From Skermania sp. ID1734 (GTDB taxonomy: Bacteria; Actinomycetota; Actinomycetes; Mycobacteriales; Mycobacteriaceae): a DNA stretch of 64,000 nucleotides. Within the stretch, counting starts at the first letter, position 1, and each line of letters begins with the position of its first letter. Of this stretch, positions 44,297 through 51,998 are shown one piece after another. The stretch lies in assembly GCF_007489285.1 (NCBI RefSeq), contig NZ_VLIY01000012.1, positions 62,001 to 126,000 of the forward strand, in the 5' to 3' direction. The notes under the pieces were generated by a model. It searched no databases and was not told where the DNA came from. It worked only from the letters and a program-made list of their open reading frames with translations. Made by a program: the position numbers and the translations under genes.

Positions 44297-45583
44297 TCAG
44301 GCTCGGCGTCTTGAGTAGGTAACCATGGCGGCTAGTTCGGCTGGTTTGCGCAGCACTGAACTCTGTAGCAGGTGGGCCGCATTGAGCGCGATCTGCAGAT
44401 CGAGCACTGCGGCGCCATCGTCGATATCAATATTGCAGCCTTCGAGTGCCTGTTGGATGCGGTACTGAATCGTGTTGCGGTGCAGGTGCAGCTGCTGCGC
44501 GCTTGCCGAATAACTGCGATTGTTCGCGAGAAACACCAGCAGCGTCTCGCGCAGCCATTGATGTCGACTGTCGTCGACGGCTAGGCTCCCCAGTACTTTG
44601 TCGACGAAGCGGCGTAAAGCTTCGAGATCGTGCGCCATGAGCGCCAGCGCTGTGACGTCGGAGTAGGTGGTTGCTCGCGGTAGTCGTGCGCCGGATTGGG
44701 CGGCGAGGGTCTGCACGCGAGCTGCTTGAATCTGCGTGCGCCGGAATCCTTCGATGCCGTGCTCGGGTCCGCCGAGTGCCACATGTGCGCGCACCGATTT
44801 GTTCGTGAGAGCGGCGGCGACTTCGTTCCCGTCGATATCGGCCGGTGCCGGCATCCGGAACCAGATTCGAGCCTGCCGTTCACCGGTCGGCACCATCAGC
44901 GGGTGATCGATCGAATGGAGGTAGCGGCCGAGGACCAGTGCCACCTCGTCGAACACACTCATTGCCTCACGCGTGGGAACATCGGCCTCCGGCCATACTT
45001 CGACAGCAACATGAAGACCGTCGAGGCGGTACCGCAGGGCGTCCTCCGCTTCACGAACGTCGGTGACGGAGCCGTCCAAGATCAATGCGATCCACTTCTG
45101 CCGGAATCCACCGCGGTTGCTCATCCACCTGTCGCGTTCTCGTTCGTAGGCCAAGCCGACCTGCTCGGCCACCTTGTCGATGTAATCGCCACACCGGCCG
45201 ACGAGGCCGATTAGCGTTTCTGCACTGTCCGCTCGACCCAATTCCAGGGCGTATCGCATCGCGGTGTCGAGAAATCGCGCATGTCCGATGCGGTACGCAC
45301 GTACCAACGCCGAGAGCGGGATGTCGCGTTGGGCCAGCGCGCGAGCATGCACGACTGCAGGCTTAGGGGCCTCAAGGTCTGCGATTGGAGTGTTGCGCTC
45401 GAGGAACTTGGCGGCGGCCACCACATTCTCAGCGACCGTGGCCTGCAAGAGCAGCACAGTCGGTTCGTCGTAGTCCAACGCTTTGATCTCGCTGCGGATC
45501 TCGGTGAAGAGTTCCTCGATGAAGGGGCCGCGGCGAGCGAACAGTCTGCGCGCGACCTCGGGAACATCGCTTTGTCCGGTCAC
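44297..45583 (-). CDS. PucR/CdaR-family transcriptional regulator, second
   Basis: A 428-residue regulator with the same layout as the one at 29407: an N-terminal helical sensor (LVRAYRIGHARFLD near 92-106) and a C-terminal PucR helix-turn-helix (SASAQQLHLHRNTIQYRI near 370-390). It faces the desaturase cluster convergently, so the two regulators bracket it. The GTG start at 45583 begins MTGQSDVPE. The effector is unknown. Confidence 0.8.
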   Translation of the reverse strand: MTGQSDVPEVARRLFARRGPFIEELFTEIRSEIKALDYDEPTVLLLQATVAENVVAAAKFLERNTPIADLEAPKPAVVHARALAQRDIPLSALVRAYRIGHARFLDTAMRYALELGRADSAETLIGLVGRCGDYIDKVAEQVGLAYERERDRWMSNRGGFRQKWIALILDGSVTDVREAEDALRYRLDGLHVAVEVWPEADVPTREAMSVFDEVALVLGRYLHSIDHPLMVPTGERQARIWFRMPAPADIDGNEVAAALTNKSVRAHVALGGPEHGIEGFRRTQIQAARVQTLAAQSGARLPRATTYSDVTALALMAHDLEALRRFVDKVLGSLAVDDSRHQWLRETLLVFLANNRSYSASAQQLHLHRNTIQYRIQQALEGCNIDIDDGAAVLDLQIALNAAHLLQSSVLRKPAELAAMVTYSRRRA

Positions 45584-46011
45584 ATCAACTCACATGGTGC
45601 GAAGTGTCAAACGGGATGTACCGATGATCGGCGGCTCTACCGGCTTTCCCGATGTCTCGCCGCACTGAATTGACACGGTTTTCTGTGCGAGCTGACAAAA
45701 GTGTGGATGATCAATAAAACCCGCTTCGGCGCCTAGGGCCACTCGCTCCACGTCGCCGCACACAGGCGCGACATGCGTGAGCGTCATGGCTGCCGATCTA
45801 GTTCAATTGCAAGCTAGTTCGGTCGGCTGGCCTGATTCACCCAGCCCCGCGTAGGGGGCCGTCGTAGAGCAGCGGCCGAGCCAGTTGGCGGGATATCGGA
45901 AGATTCGACCCAGATCGGCCGGTTGATCTTGCAGCCAGCCAGACAATGCACACGATCGGTGTGGTTCTGCCCAGATTCGTCACCGGGCACCAAAGCGACT
46001 GAGTACGTACG
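45584..46011. other. 428-base gap without a supported gene
   Basis: This gap lies between the regulator start and the MFS gene end. A short palindrome GTACGTAC is near 46003. No coding frame is convincing. Confidence 0.4.
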
Positions 46012-47517
46012 TCATTCATGAGTTGGCGACGCTTGGGTCGGAGTGTTGCGGGTGCAGGGGTGTTGGCAGGCGTGGTTGACGCCGGGCAAGGGGTGGGCGG
46101 TGACTGGTGTGGCGGTGCGCACGGTGAAGAACGCGACGACCCCGCCGGCAGCGCACAGCGCGGCAGCGATGATCATGGCGCGCGGGAATCCGTCGCCGAG
46201 GCTTTGTCCGGGCCCAGGGTGGATGCCGGCGGCAACGGGCAGGATCGCGACGGCGAGCAGGCCGGCGGCACGGGCGATCGCATTGTTGATTCCCGACGCG
46301 GCGCCGGCGTCGTCGTCGCTGACCGCGGCGAGCACGGCGGTGGTCAGTGGCGCGACGGTGATGGCCAGTCCGATGCCGAACACCACCAGGGCGGGAAGCA
46401 TGGCGCTGGGGTAGTGCGCACCGGGCACCGCGCGGGCCAGCAGACCCAGTCCGGCCGCGGCGATCAGCGGGCCCAGCGTCATCGGTGCTCGCGACCCGGT
46501 GCGTGCGGAGGCGGCCCCGGCATACGGGGAGCCCAGCAACATGATGACGGTTATCGGCACGGTCGCCAACCCGGCGACCAGCGCCGAGTAGCCCATGCTC
46601 TGCTGCAATTGCAGGGCCAGCAGGAACAGCGCGCCGCCGAGGGCCGCGTAGACGGCCAGGGTGGTCAGGTTCGCTCCGCTGAATTGGCGGGACCCGAAGA
46701 TACCCAGCGGCAGCAGCGGTGCGGTGACCCGCCGTTCGATCAGGGGGAAGCTCACCAGAGCGGTGGCGCCGACGAAGAACGCGGCCAACGTCAGTGGAGT
46801 CGCGCCGCCGGTGGGAATCTCGATCAGGGCGTAGGTGATTCCGCCCAGGCCGAGCGTGATCGTCAACGCGCCGAAAACATCCGGGCGCCCCGCCGCGGGT
46901 GCGCCGCGGGATTCGGTTACGTGGCGGCCGGTGATGGCGAGTCCGCCGATCGCCAGTGGGACGTTGAGGAAAAACACCCACCGCCACGACGCGACGTCGA
47001 CGAGCCAGCCACCGATGAGCGGGCCTGCTGCCGAGGTCACCCCGGACATGCCCGCCCAGATGCCGACCACGCGGCCGCGGTCGACGCCGGTGATGCCAGC
47101 ATCGATGAGTGCGAGACTGCCCGGCACCAGGGCGGCCGCGCCGATGCCTTGGACCAGTCGTGCCCCGATCAACCAGCCCGAGGTCGGGGCCAGCCCGCAC
47201 ACCACCGACGCCAGGGCGAACACGATCAACCCGCCGGTGAACAGTCGGCGGCGACCGTAGCGGTCCCCGGCAGCGCCGCCGGCGAGCAGGAGCGCGCTGA
47301 GCGTGAGCAGGTACCCGTCGAGCACCCATTGTTGACGGGTCAACCCGGCGGAGAAGTCTCGTCCGATCGACGGCAGCGCGACGTTGACCACTGTGCCGTC
47401 GAGAAACGCGATACCCGAGCCGAGCACGGCCGCGGCGACGAGCCACCGCCCGGCCGATGAGCGTCCTGAAACCCTGCCGTCGGTGGTGCCGGGCGCTTGA
47501 CTGTCGTGAGCGTTCAT
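46012..47517 (-). CDS. MFS drug exporter, 14-helix DHA2 (EmrB/QacA) type
   Basis: A 501-residue transporter with about 14 hydrophobic helices, motif A GDRYGRRR near residue 84 and motif C-like GPLIGGWL near 165, both characteristic of proton-driven drug/H+ antiporters. The C-terminal tail is rich in Pro, Thr and His. The start at 47517 opens with a hydrophilic leader of about 25 residues. No adjacent TetR or MarR repressor is seen, and the substrate is unknown. Confidence 0.88.
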   Translation of the reverse strand: MNAHDSQAPGTTDGRVSGRSSAGRWLVAAAVLGSGIAFLDGTVVNVALPSIGRDFSAGLTRQQWVLDGYLLTLSALLLAGGAAGDRYGRRRLFTGGLIVFALASVVCGLAPTSGWLIGARLVQGIGAAALVPGSLALIDAGITGVDRGRVVGIWAGMSGVTSAAGPLIGGWLVDVASWRWVFFLNVPLAIGGLAITGRHVTESRGAPAAGRPDVFGALTITLGLGGITYALIEIPTGGATPLTLAAFFVGATALVSFPLIERRVTAPLLPLGIFGSRQFSGANLTTLAVYAALGGALFLLALQLQQSMGYSALVAGLATVPITVIMLLGSPYAGAASARTGSRAPMTLGPLIAAAGLGLLARAVPGAHYPSAMLPALVVFGIGLAITVAPLTTAVLAAVSDDDAGAASGINNAIARAAGLLAVAILPVAAGIHPGPGQSLGDGFPRAMIIAAALCAAGGVVAFFTVRTATPVTAHPLPGVNHACQHPCTRNTPTQASPTHE

Positions 47518-47599
47518 ATTCCCCCTCTGCCGCCAGCAAACTCCGCGGAGCCGTATCGCACAAGCTGTGTCGAAATCGCCGTGACGCGCGAACCGGCAG

Positions 47600-48198
47600 G
47601 TGCCCGCAGGGCATGTGGGCGTCGTTTCGGTCGTGGAGTTGGACTTAGCATTGGCGCAGCCTCAGCCCACGACATCACTGGGGATGGTGCAGATCTATCG
47701 TCGCTCCACCCATAACCGCGACGCCGTCACCCATCGACGGCACGCACCCCTGCATCGATTGGATCCGCATACACCCAGCCCGAGGGTAAATCGCGACAGT
47801 CGCCGGACGGGCGGTCGGTGCACTACGTAGCCGGCAACCTCACGACCGCGGTCGGCGAGGCATTCGGCGCCTTCCCGACCGCGACGATCTGCCCGAATTA
47901 CCGCCTGCACTCCTCAATCCGTCGAGCCCGTTGCCGTGCTCGACCTTTGCAGTCAACCAAGCGCGATGCGAATCGGCGCATACCGTCCCTGGCCACCGGT
48001 GACTATCTTCGGGGACGAACCCAAGAATGGGCTCGCGCAATATACGAAGATCAACCCGTCGCGCGCCGCCACATTCACGGCATCTACTACGTTGCCGCAC
48101 ACTCCATCGAACCAGCTCTGGCAGTGTGGAACACCGAACTGCACGTTCGGGTTACTTCCCGACTCCGACGCGCGCATGCGCGATTTTGCTCTGACTGA
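47600..48198 (+). pseudogene. RES-domain toxin gene, multiply frameshifted
   Basis: Pieces in alternating frames reconstruct a RES-domain protein: VQIYRRSTHNRD (frame 2), then SPDGRSVHYVAGNLTTAVGE and AFGAFPTATICPNYRL (frame 1), then VLDLCSQPSAMRIGA (frame 2), then LATGDYLRGRTQEWARAIYE and AVWNTELHVRV (frame 1). The conserved GR..Q.WA..I and the following Tyr/His/Ser region are RES signatures; intact RES toxins degrade NAD+. At least three frame changes show the gene is dead. No Xre-type antitoxin is seen beside it. Confidence 0.65.
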
Positions 48199-48235
48199 AC
48201 CGGTGACGTGCCACGTGCGTTGCCGCCACAGTTAG

Positions 48236-48568
48236 CCTCGGTATGCGCGCCAACCTGGTCGCTCGTCGTGCAGTCTGCGCATGAGTGCCCATTCCCGCCT
48301 GACCTCGGTAATGTGACCGAAAACCGCCCAGTGGTCAGCAAAAGTTGCCGAGTCCTCGGCGATACCGTTGGTGCCATGGTGGCGCTCTGAGCCCCAACTC
48401 GAACTCCACCAGGACGTCGATGGCCATCATTCCTCCGGAGTCCAGCCTTGAAAACGGCGGCATATGACCGCATCAGCCTGGGGATTAGTGTCTCTGACCT
48501 TGGGTTTTTTGCTGCCTGCTGGCGGACGGTCGGTCTATGCGGGTGGGTACCTTGTGGGAAGTCAGCGA
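48236..48568. other. Gap without a supported gene
   Basis: About 330 bases between the RES relic and the unknown gene. No frame with start signals or recognisable sequence is seen on either strand. Confidence 0.4.
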
Positions 48569-49294
48569 TCATGACTTCGTCACAAGCGATCGGGCGCGCC
48601 AGCGTGGCGGCCACGGAGCAGCGACGAACGACGCTTGTTCGATTAGGCCCTGGACGGGCGTGATCGACTCGCCGCCGAAGGAGGTTCGAACCGAATAGCT
48701 ATCTGCGGTAAGTGCAACCTGTAGTGAACCGTCAATTACGGAGAGCACCCATTGGTCCAGTTCCGATAGCATCTCGGCTGTTTCGTCATCGCGGTCGGCA
48801 CCGGCACTCTCGGGGAAGGTTGCGAGCCGCACCGCCGGTTCACCGGCAGCGACCGAGACAGTGTAAGGACGCCGGGTTGTGAGCGGTGGATGCACCATCA
48901 GCACTAAAGGAACCGCTCCATCTGCGCCCGGAATAAGTGCAACGCTCTGCCCATCCGACTGGAAGGGAGGAAGTGCCCAGCGAGGAATGCCATTTGGACG
49001 CGCCCACCCACGTCCCAATAGCACCCGTAGCCATGCAAGCACACGCTCGACAGCAGGGCCTTCTCCAACCGGCACAGAATCACCGTCGTGCGTCGCTCCG
49101 TGCTGACCGCGCGCGGCCAGAGGAACGTCCTGCCACGCTGCCGGAGATGCACCGGTTCGAGCGCATTCGGCGTCTACGTCGTTAAGGAGCGCGAGGATAT
49201 CGTCTGATAGCGCCACCGACGCGTCGGCCCACCCAGCTTCTTGCAGGCGTCGCACACCGTCGTTGTAACGCGACCACCAGGACGATTCGGGCAT
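48569..49294 (-). CDS. Hypothetical protein
   Basis: A 241-residue predicted protein (MPESSWWSRYNDGVRRL) with balanced acidic, Trp-containing composition and no membrane helix, signal peptide or recognised motif. Patterns such as DILALLNDVDAEC and ELDQWVLSVIDGSL look like a real folded protein. I do not recognise the family. No strong ribosome binding site is evident and it stands alone among relics, so it could also be decaying. Confidence 0.45.
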   Translation of the reverse strand: MPESSWWSRYNDGVRRLQEAGWADASVALSDDILALLNDVDAECARTGASPAAWQDVPLAARGQHGATHDGDSVPVGEGPAVERVLAWLRVLLGRGWARPNGIPRWALPPFQSDGQSVALIPGADGAVPLVLMVHPPLTTRRPYTVSVAAGEPAVRLATFPESAGADRDDETAEMLSELDQWVLSVIDGSLQVALTADSYSVRTSFGGESITPVQGLIEQASFVAAPWPPRWRARSLVTKS

Positions 49295-49647
49295 AGCCGA
49301 GAATAAACTCGGGTCCGAGCCCCCGCATCGCGAGTTGGCCGTCTGGACATCCTGACACCGGATCGGGCTGCGCTACCGCGGACGCCGAAACGCTCCGATG
49401 ATGCCTCTCAAACCTCCGTTCTGCCCGACCTCCCTGAGCGTCGACGTCGTCGTCGAACAGCACAGCGGATCTGGAGTTGTCGGCGCCGGCCGCGTGGTGC
49501 TCCCACGATCCGAAGGAGTTGATCTGCCCGCCCGCGTCGCGTACGTCAGAAAATACAACCAAATAAAAGGTGTCAAACTATTTACATCTTTCTGGCCAGT
49601 GTATACGCTAGATACATCCAGTCATCGAGTGTAAATGGAGTCCCGAC
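49295..49647. other. Intergenic region with AT-rich promoter zone
   Basis: No gene is seen. The last 90 bases are unusually AT-rich for this window (AAATAAAAGG, TATTTACATC) and hold an inverted repeat at 49600-49616. This is probably the promoter of the small-membrane-protein/acyltransferase unit. Confidence 0.45.
49600..49616. promoter_or_regulatory. Inverted repeat in the promoter of the second acyltransferase unit
   Basis: TGTAT (49600-49604) and ATACA (49612-49616) flank a 7-base spacer, 32 bases before the start of the small membrane gene. This is a possible TetR- or MerR-type operator. Confidence 0.35.
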
Positions 49648-49839
49648 ATGGTCGAGTTCGCGACAGTACTGCTTCCCCTCATCCTGTTCATGCTCAGCCC
49701 GGCTTTGATCCCCGCCGTGTTCCACGGCACTCGCGCGATGATGGACCGCCGCCAGCGCGCCAAGGCCACTGCAGTCGTCCACACGGCAGCGACCCCGGTC
49801 AAGCTTGTCCAGCCGCACGCCGTCCCGGCGCACGCGTGA
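49648..49839 (+). CDS. 63-residue membrane protein
   Basis: One strong hydrophobic helix (VLLPLILFMLSPALIPAVF, residues 7-25) is followed by a basic stretch (RAMMDRRQRAK) and an Ala/Val-rich tail. GGAG lies eight bases before the ATG. Its TGA overlaps the GTG of the acyltransferase (GTGA), so the two are translation-coupled. It may anchor or regulate that enzyme, which is inference only. Confidence 0.65.
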   Translation: MVEFATVLLPLILFMLSPALIPAVFHGTRAMMDRRQRAKATAVVHTAATPVKLVQPHAVPAHA

Positions 49840-50753
49840 CCGATATGGACGGCTCTGCAAATCCCGTCCTCGGAACCGGACAGGCGCCGCCGGCAACGGA
49901 CCGAAGCCAGGATGTGGTCTCGCGCTTCATTTCTCGCCGCGTCACGGCAGCCATGGAATCGGACGGGCCCAATCCCGAATTCATGCGCCGGTTTCAACGG
50001 CCGGTCTTCGATCGGTTGTGCGACCACTACTTTCGGCTCGAGATCGACGGTTGGGACCGACTTCCCAATGAGCCCTCACTGCTAGTCGGCGTCCACTCAG
50101 GTGGTTCCCTGACGATGGACGCCTGGACGTTGGTTCATGCCTGGCATCGACGTTTCGAAGGCGAGCGCATCCTGCACGGCACCGCGCACGACGTACTTAT
50201 GGCTGCTCCCGGGCTCGGCGACTACTTCAAGGCGATGGGCGTCATCCCCGCCTCCCGCAAGGCCGTTGGCTCCGCTTTGGCCGCCGGCCACGACGTCATC
50301 GTGTGGCCAGGCGGCGAGCAGGACGCGATGCGGAACTGGCGATCGCGGGACCGCGCGATTCTGGCTGGGCGCAAGGGCTTTGTCAGGCAAGCGATCCGCT
50401 CGGGCGTGCCGATAGTGCCGGTCGCCACCGTTGGTGGACATGACACCGTCTTCGTGTTGTCGGAAGGGCGCTTCCTGGCGCGGTGGACCGGCCTGGGCAA
50501 ACGTCTTCGTGGCGCGACGATGCCGATCATCGCGGGCTTCCCGCTCCCACTTGCGGTCGAGATCTTGCCCGCGCATATCCCGTTGCCGGCGAAGATCCGT
50601 ACCGAGATCCTCGATCCGATTACCGTCGACACCGACCCCGCCCGAGCCGACGATACCGAGTACGTCGATGCGGTCTATCGCCAGGTGCAAACAGCAATTC
50701 AGGACGGGATGGACCGCCTGGCCAAGCGGCGCAAGTTCCCCGTTTTCGGTTGA
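49836..50753 (+). CDS. DGAT2/lysophospholipid acyltransferase-like protein (copy 2)
   Basis: A 305-residue paralogue of the protein at 32721-33623, alignable by eye almost without gaps after the first 25 residues. It has the same HSGG...D block, PGGEQD motif and IVPVATVGGHD segment. The GTG start at 49836 overlaps the stop of the 63-residue gene. The substrate is unknown. Unlike copy 1, it is separated from its desaturase fusion by a cadI/arsR pair. Confidence 0.75.
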   Translation: MTDMDGSANPVLGTGQAPPATDRSQDVVSRFISRRVTAAMESDGPNPEFMRRFQRPVFDRLCDHYFRLEIDGWDRLPNEPSLLVGVHSGGSLTMDAWTLVHAWHRRFEGERILHGTAHDVLMAAPGLGDYFKAMGVIPASRKAVGSALAAGHDVIVWPGGEQDAMRNWRSRDRAILAGRKGFVRQAIRSGVPIVPVATVGGHDTVFVLSEGRFLARWTGLGKRLRGATMPIIAGFPLPLAVEILPAHIPLPAKIRTEILDPITVDTDPARADDTEYVDAVYRQVQTAIQDGMDRLAKRRKFPVFG

Positions 50754-50814
50754 CGGACCGCTGAGCCGCACATAACACCGCCCGTCGACTCTGCGTCAGT
50801 AGTAGGAATGACGG

Positions 50815-50982
50815 ATGGGAAGACAGGCGGCGGTTATCCCGTATGTGCTCGCGATGGTCGTCCTGGTGGTTGCCGTCGACATTCTTTTCTTCAGGCACCA
50901 TCTCTGGGAACGGCTGATGGTGAACGTCGGGATCGTGCTGGTGTTCGGCGCGTTCTACTTGCGGTTTGCGCATCGTTCGTGA
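50815..50982 (+). CDS. 55-residue two-helix membrane protein
   Basis: The frame encodes MGRQAAVIPYVLAMVVLVVA, then the loop DILFFRHHLWERL and a second helix (NVGIVLVFGAFYLRF). The two clean hydrophobic helices with a charged loop (RHHLWER) make it convincing despite its size. AGGAA lies a few bases before ATG 50815. It ends nine bases before the convergent cadI stop. The function is unknown. Confidence 0.65.
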   Translation: MGRQAAVIPYVLAMVVLVVAVDILFFRHHLWERLMVNVGIVLVFGAFYLRFAHRS

Positions 50983-50991
50983 GCCGCGCGC

Positions 50992-51405
50992 TCAACAGCA
51001 CGCAGTTGGCGCCGCCAACGAGTCCCTGCTGCCGAATACGTCCGAATCGGCCAGCACGGTGTAGACCTCCCATTGCTCGTTGTCGGGTCCGCTCACCCAT
51101 GCCTTGTCCTGGGTGGCGAAGCAACAGGTGGTGTTCATCTGTTCCTGTGTCACCAGGTTTTCCGCGCCGAGGCGGTCGATCTCGGCGCGCACCTCGTCGG
51201 ACGTTTCCACCTCGATCCCGAGATGGTTGATCGACCCACCTCTGCCCGGGTTTTCGAACAACACCAGCTTCAGCGGCGGGTCGGCGATCGCGAAATTCGC
51301 ATAGCCCTCGCGCCGTTTGGCCGGTTCGGTGCCGAACAGCTTTGCGTAGAACTGCACCGACGCGTCGAGGTCATCGACGTTCAGCGCCAACTGGATACGG
51401 GACAT
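50992..51405 (-). CDS. cadI: CadI/ArsI-family metal or arsenic response dioxygenase-fold protein
   Basis: A 137-residue vicinal-oxygen-chelate protein with NVDDLDASVQFYAKLFG at the start, His61 and the thiolate motif TTCCFATQDKAW (Cys94, Cys95) of CadI/ArsI, plus a terminal Cys pair. ArsI cleaves the C-As bond of methylarsenicals; CadI is induced by cadmium. ATG 51405 has GGAGGG upstream. It is divergent from an ArsR gene with a shared inverted-repeat operator. Confidence 0.85.
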   Translation of the reverse strand: MSRIQLALNVDDLDASVQFYAKLFGTEPAKRREGYANFAIADPPLKLVLFENPGRGGSINHLGIEVETSDEVRAEIDRLGAENLVTQEQMNTTCCFATQDKAWVSGPDNEQWEVYTVLADSDVFGSRDSLAAPTACC

Positions 51406-51429
51406 GATGACGCCCTCCAACTTGTGAGA

Positions 51430-51478
51430 CATATATCGAAATACCGATAGGCCAAGGTTCCCACGATTTCGACATATG
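51430..51478. promoter_or_regulatory. Inverted-repeat operator between cadI and arsR
   Basis: CATATATCGAAAT (51430-51442) and ATTTCGACATATG (51466-51478) are 13-bp inverted arms with one mismatch, spaced by 23 bases. They lie between two divergent starts and are the expected ArsR-family operator for both genes. Confidence 0.6.
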
Positions 51479-51504
51479 TCAATAAGTACGGAAGAATCGA
51501 TCTC

Positions 51505-51864
51505 GTGCCCAAGTCCTTGCCCGTGATCGATATGTCGACGCCCCTGTGCTGCACTCCGGTCGCCGCCAGCCCGGTTGACGACACGGCCGCGCTGCAGGTC
51601 GCATTGCGGCTCAAGGCGCTCGCTGATCCGGTGCGGGTCAAATTAATGTCGTTGCTGCTGACGAGCAACGGGGGCGCGGAAACCACGGGAGATCTTGCTG
51701 GTGCTGTCCGACTGGCCCAGTCCACGGTCAGCCACCACCTTGGCCAGCTGCGCGAGGCAGGGCTCGTCGAGTCCGATCGACAGGGCATGAACGTCTACCA
51801 CCGGGCACGCCGCGAGGCTCTGGCCGCGCTGTGCACGGTGCTCGACCCGAACTGTTGCCGCTGA
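51505..51864 (+). CDS. ArsR-family metal-sensing repressor
   Basis: A 119-residue winged-helix repressor. The helix-turn-helix is LAQSTVSHHLGQLREAGLV (about residues 70-88). Cys pairs near both ends (Cys15-Cys16 and Cys117-Cys118) could form a thiolate site for cadmium, lead or arsenite, resembling CmtR or ArsR sensors. The GTG start is at 51505. It probably represses itself and cadI. It lies immediately upstream of the second desaturase fusion, 134 bases away and on the same strand. Confidence 0.85.
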   Translation: MPKSLPVIDMSTPLCCTPVAASPVDDTAALQVALRLKALADPVRVKLMSLLLTSNGGAETTGDLAGAVRLAQSTVSHHLGQLREAGLVESDRQGMNVYHRARREALAALCTVLDPNCCR

Positions 51865-51932
51865 ACGACGGATCCGCCGCAAAGTCATGTAGTAACCGTC
51901 TAAGGAATAGCTTTTCGTCTTTGGAGCAGACT

Positions 51933-51958
51933 CCATCGGTACACGGTGCCATCGGTAC
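51933..51958. promoter_or_regulatory. 10-bp direct repeat upstream of the second desaturase fusion
   Basis: CCATCGGTAC occurs at 51933-51942 and again at 51949-51958, a 16-base period, 40-65 bases before the gene start. It may be a regulator site. It is absent from the equivalent region of copy 1. Confidence 0.35.
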
Positions 51959-51998
51959 GACACTGAACTAACCGTCGTCAATCACCTGGAGGCATCGA

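Noticed and set aside
46018-47460. 480-codon plus-strand frame opposite the MFS gene
   Set aside because: Low-complexity Gly/Arg/Gln sequence, the mirror of a 14-helix transporter.
48087-48614. 175-codon minus-strand frame opposite the RES relic
   Set aside because: It covers the RES pieces on the opposite strand and has no domain of its own.
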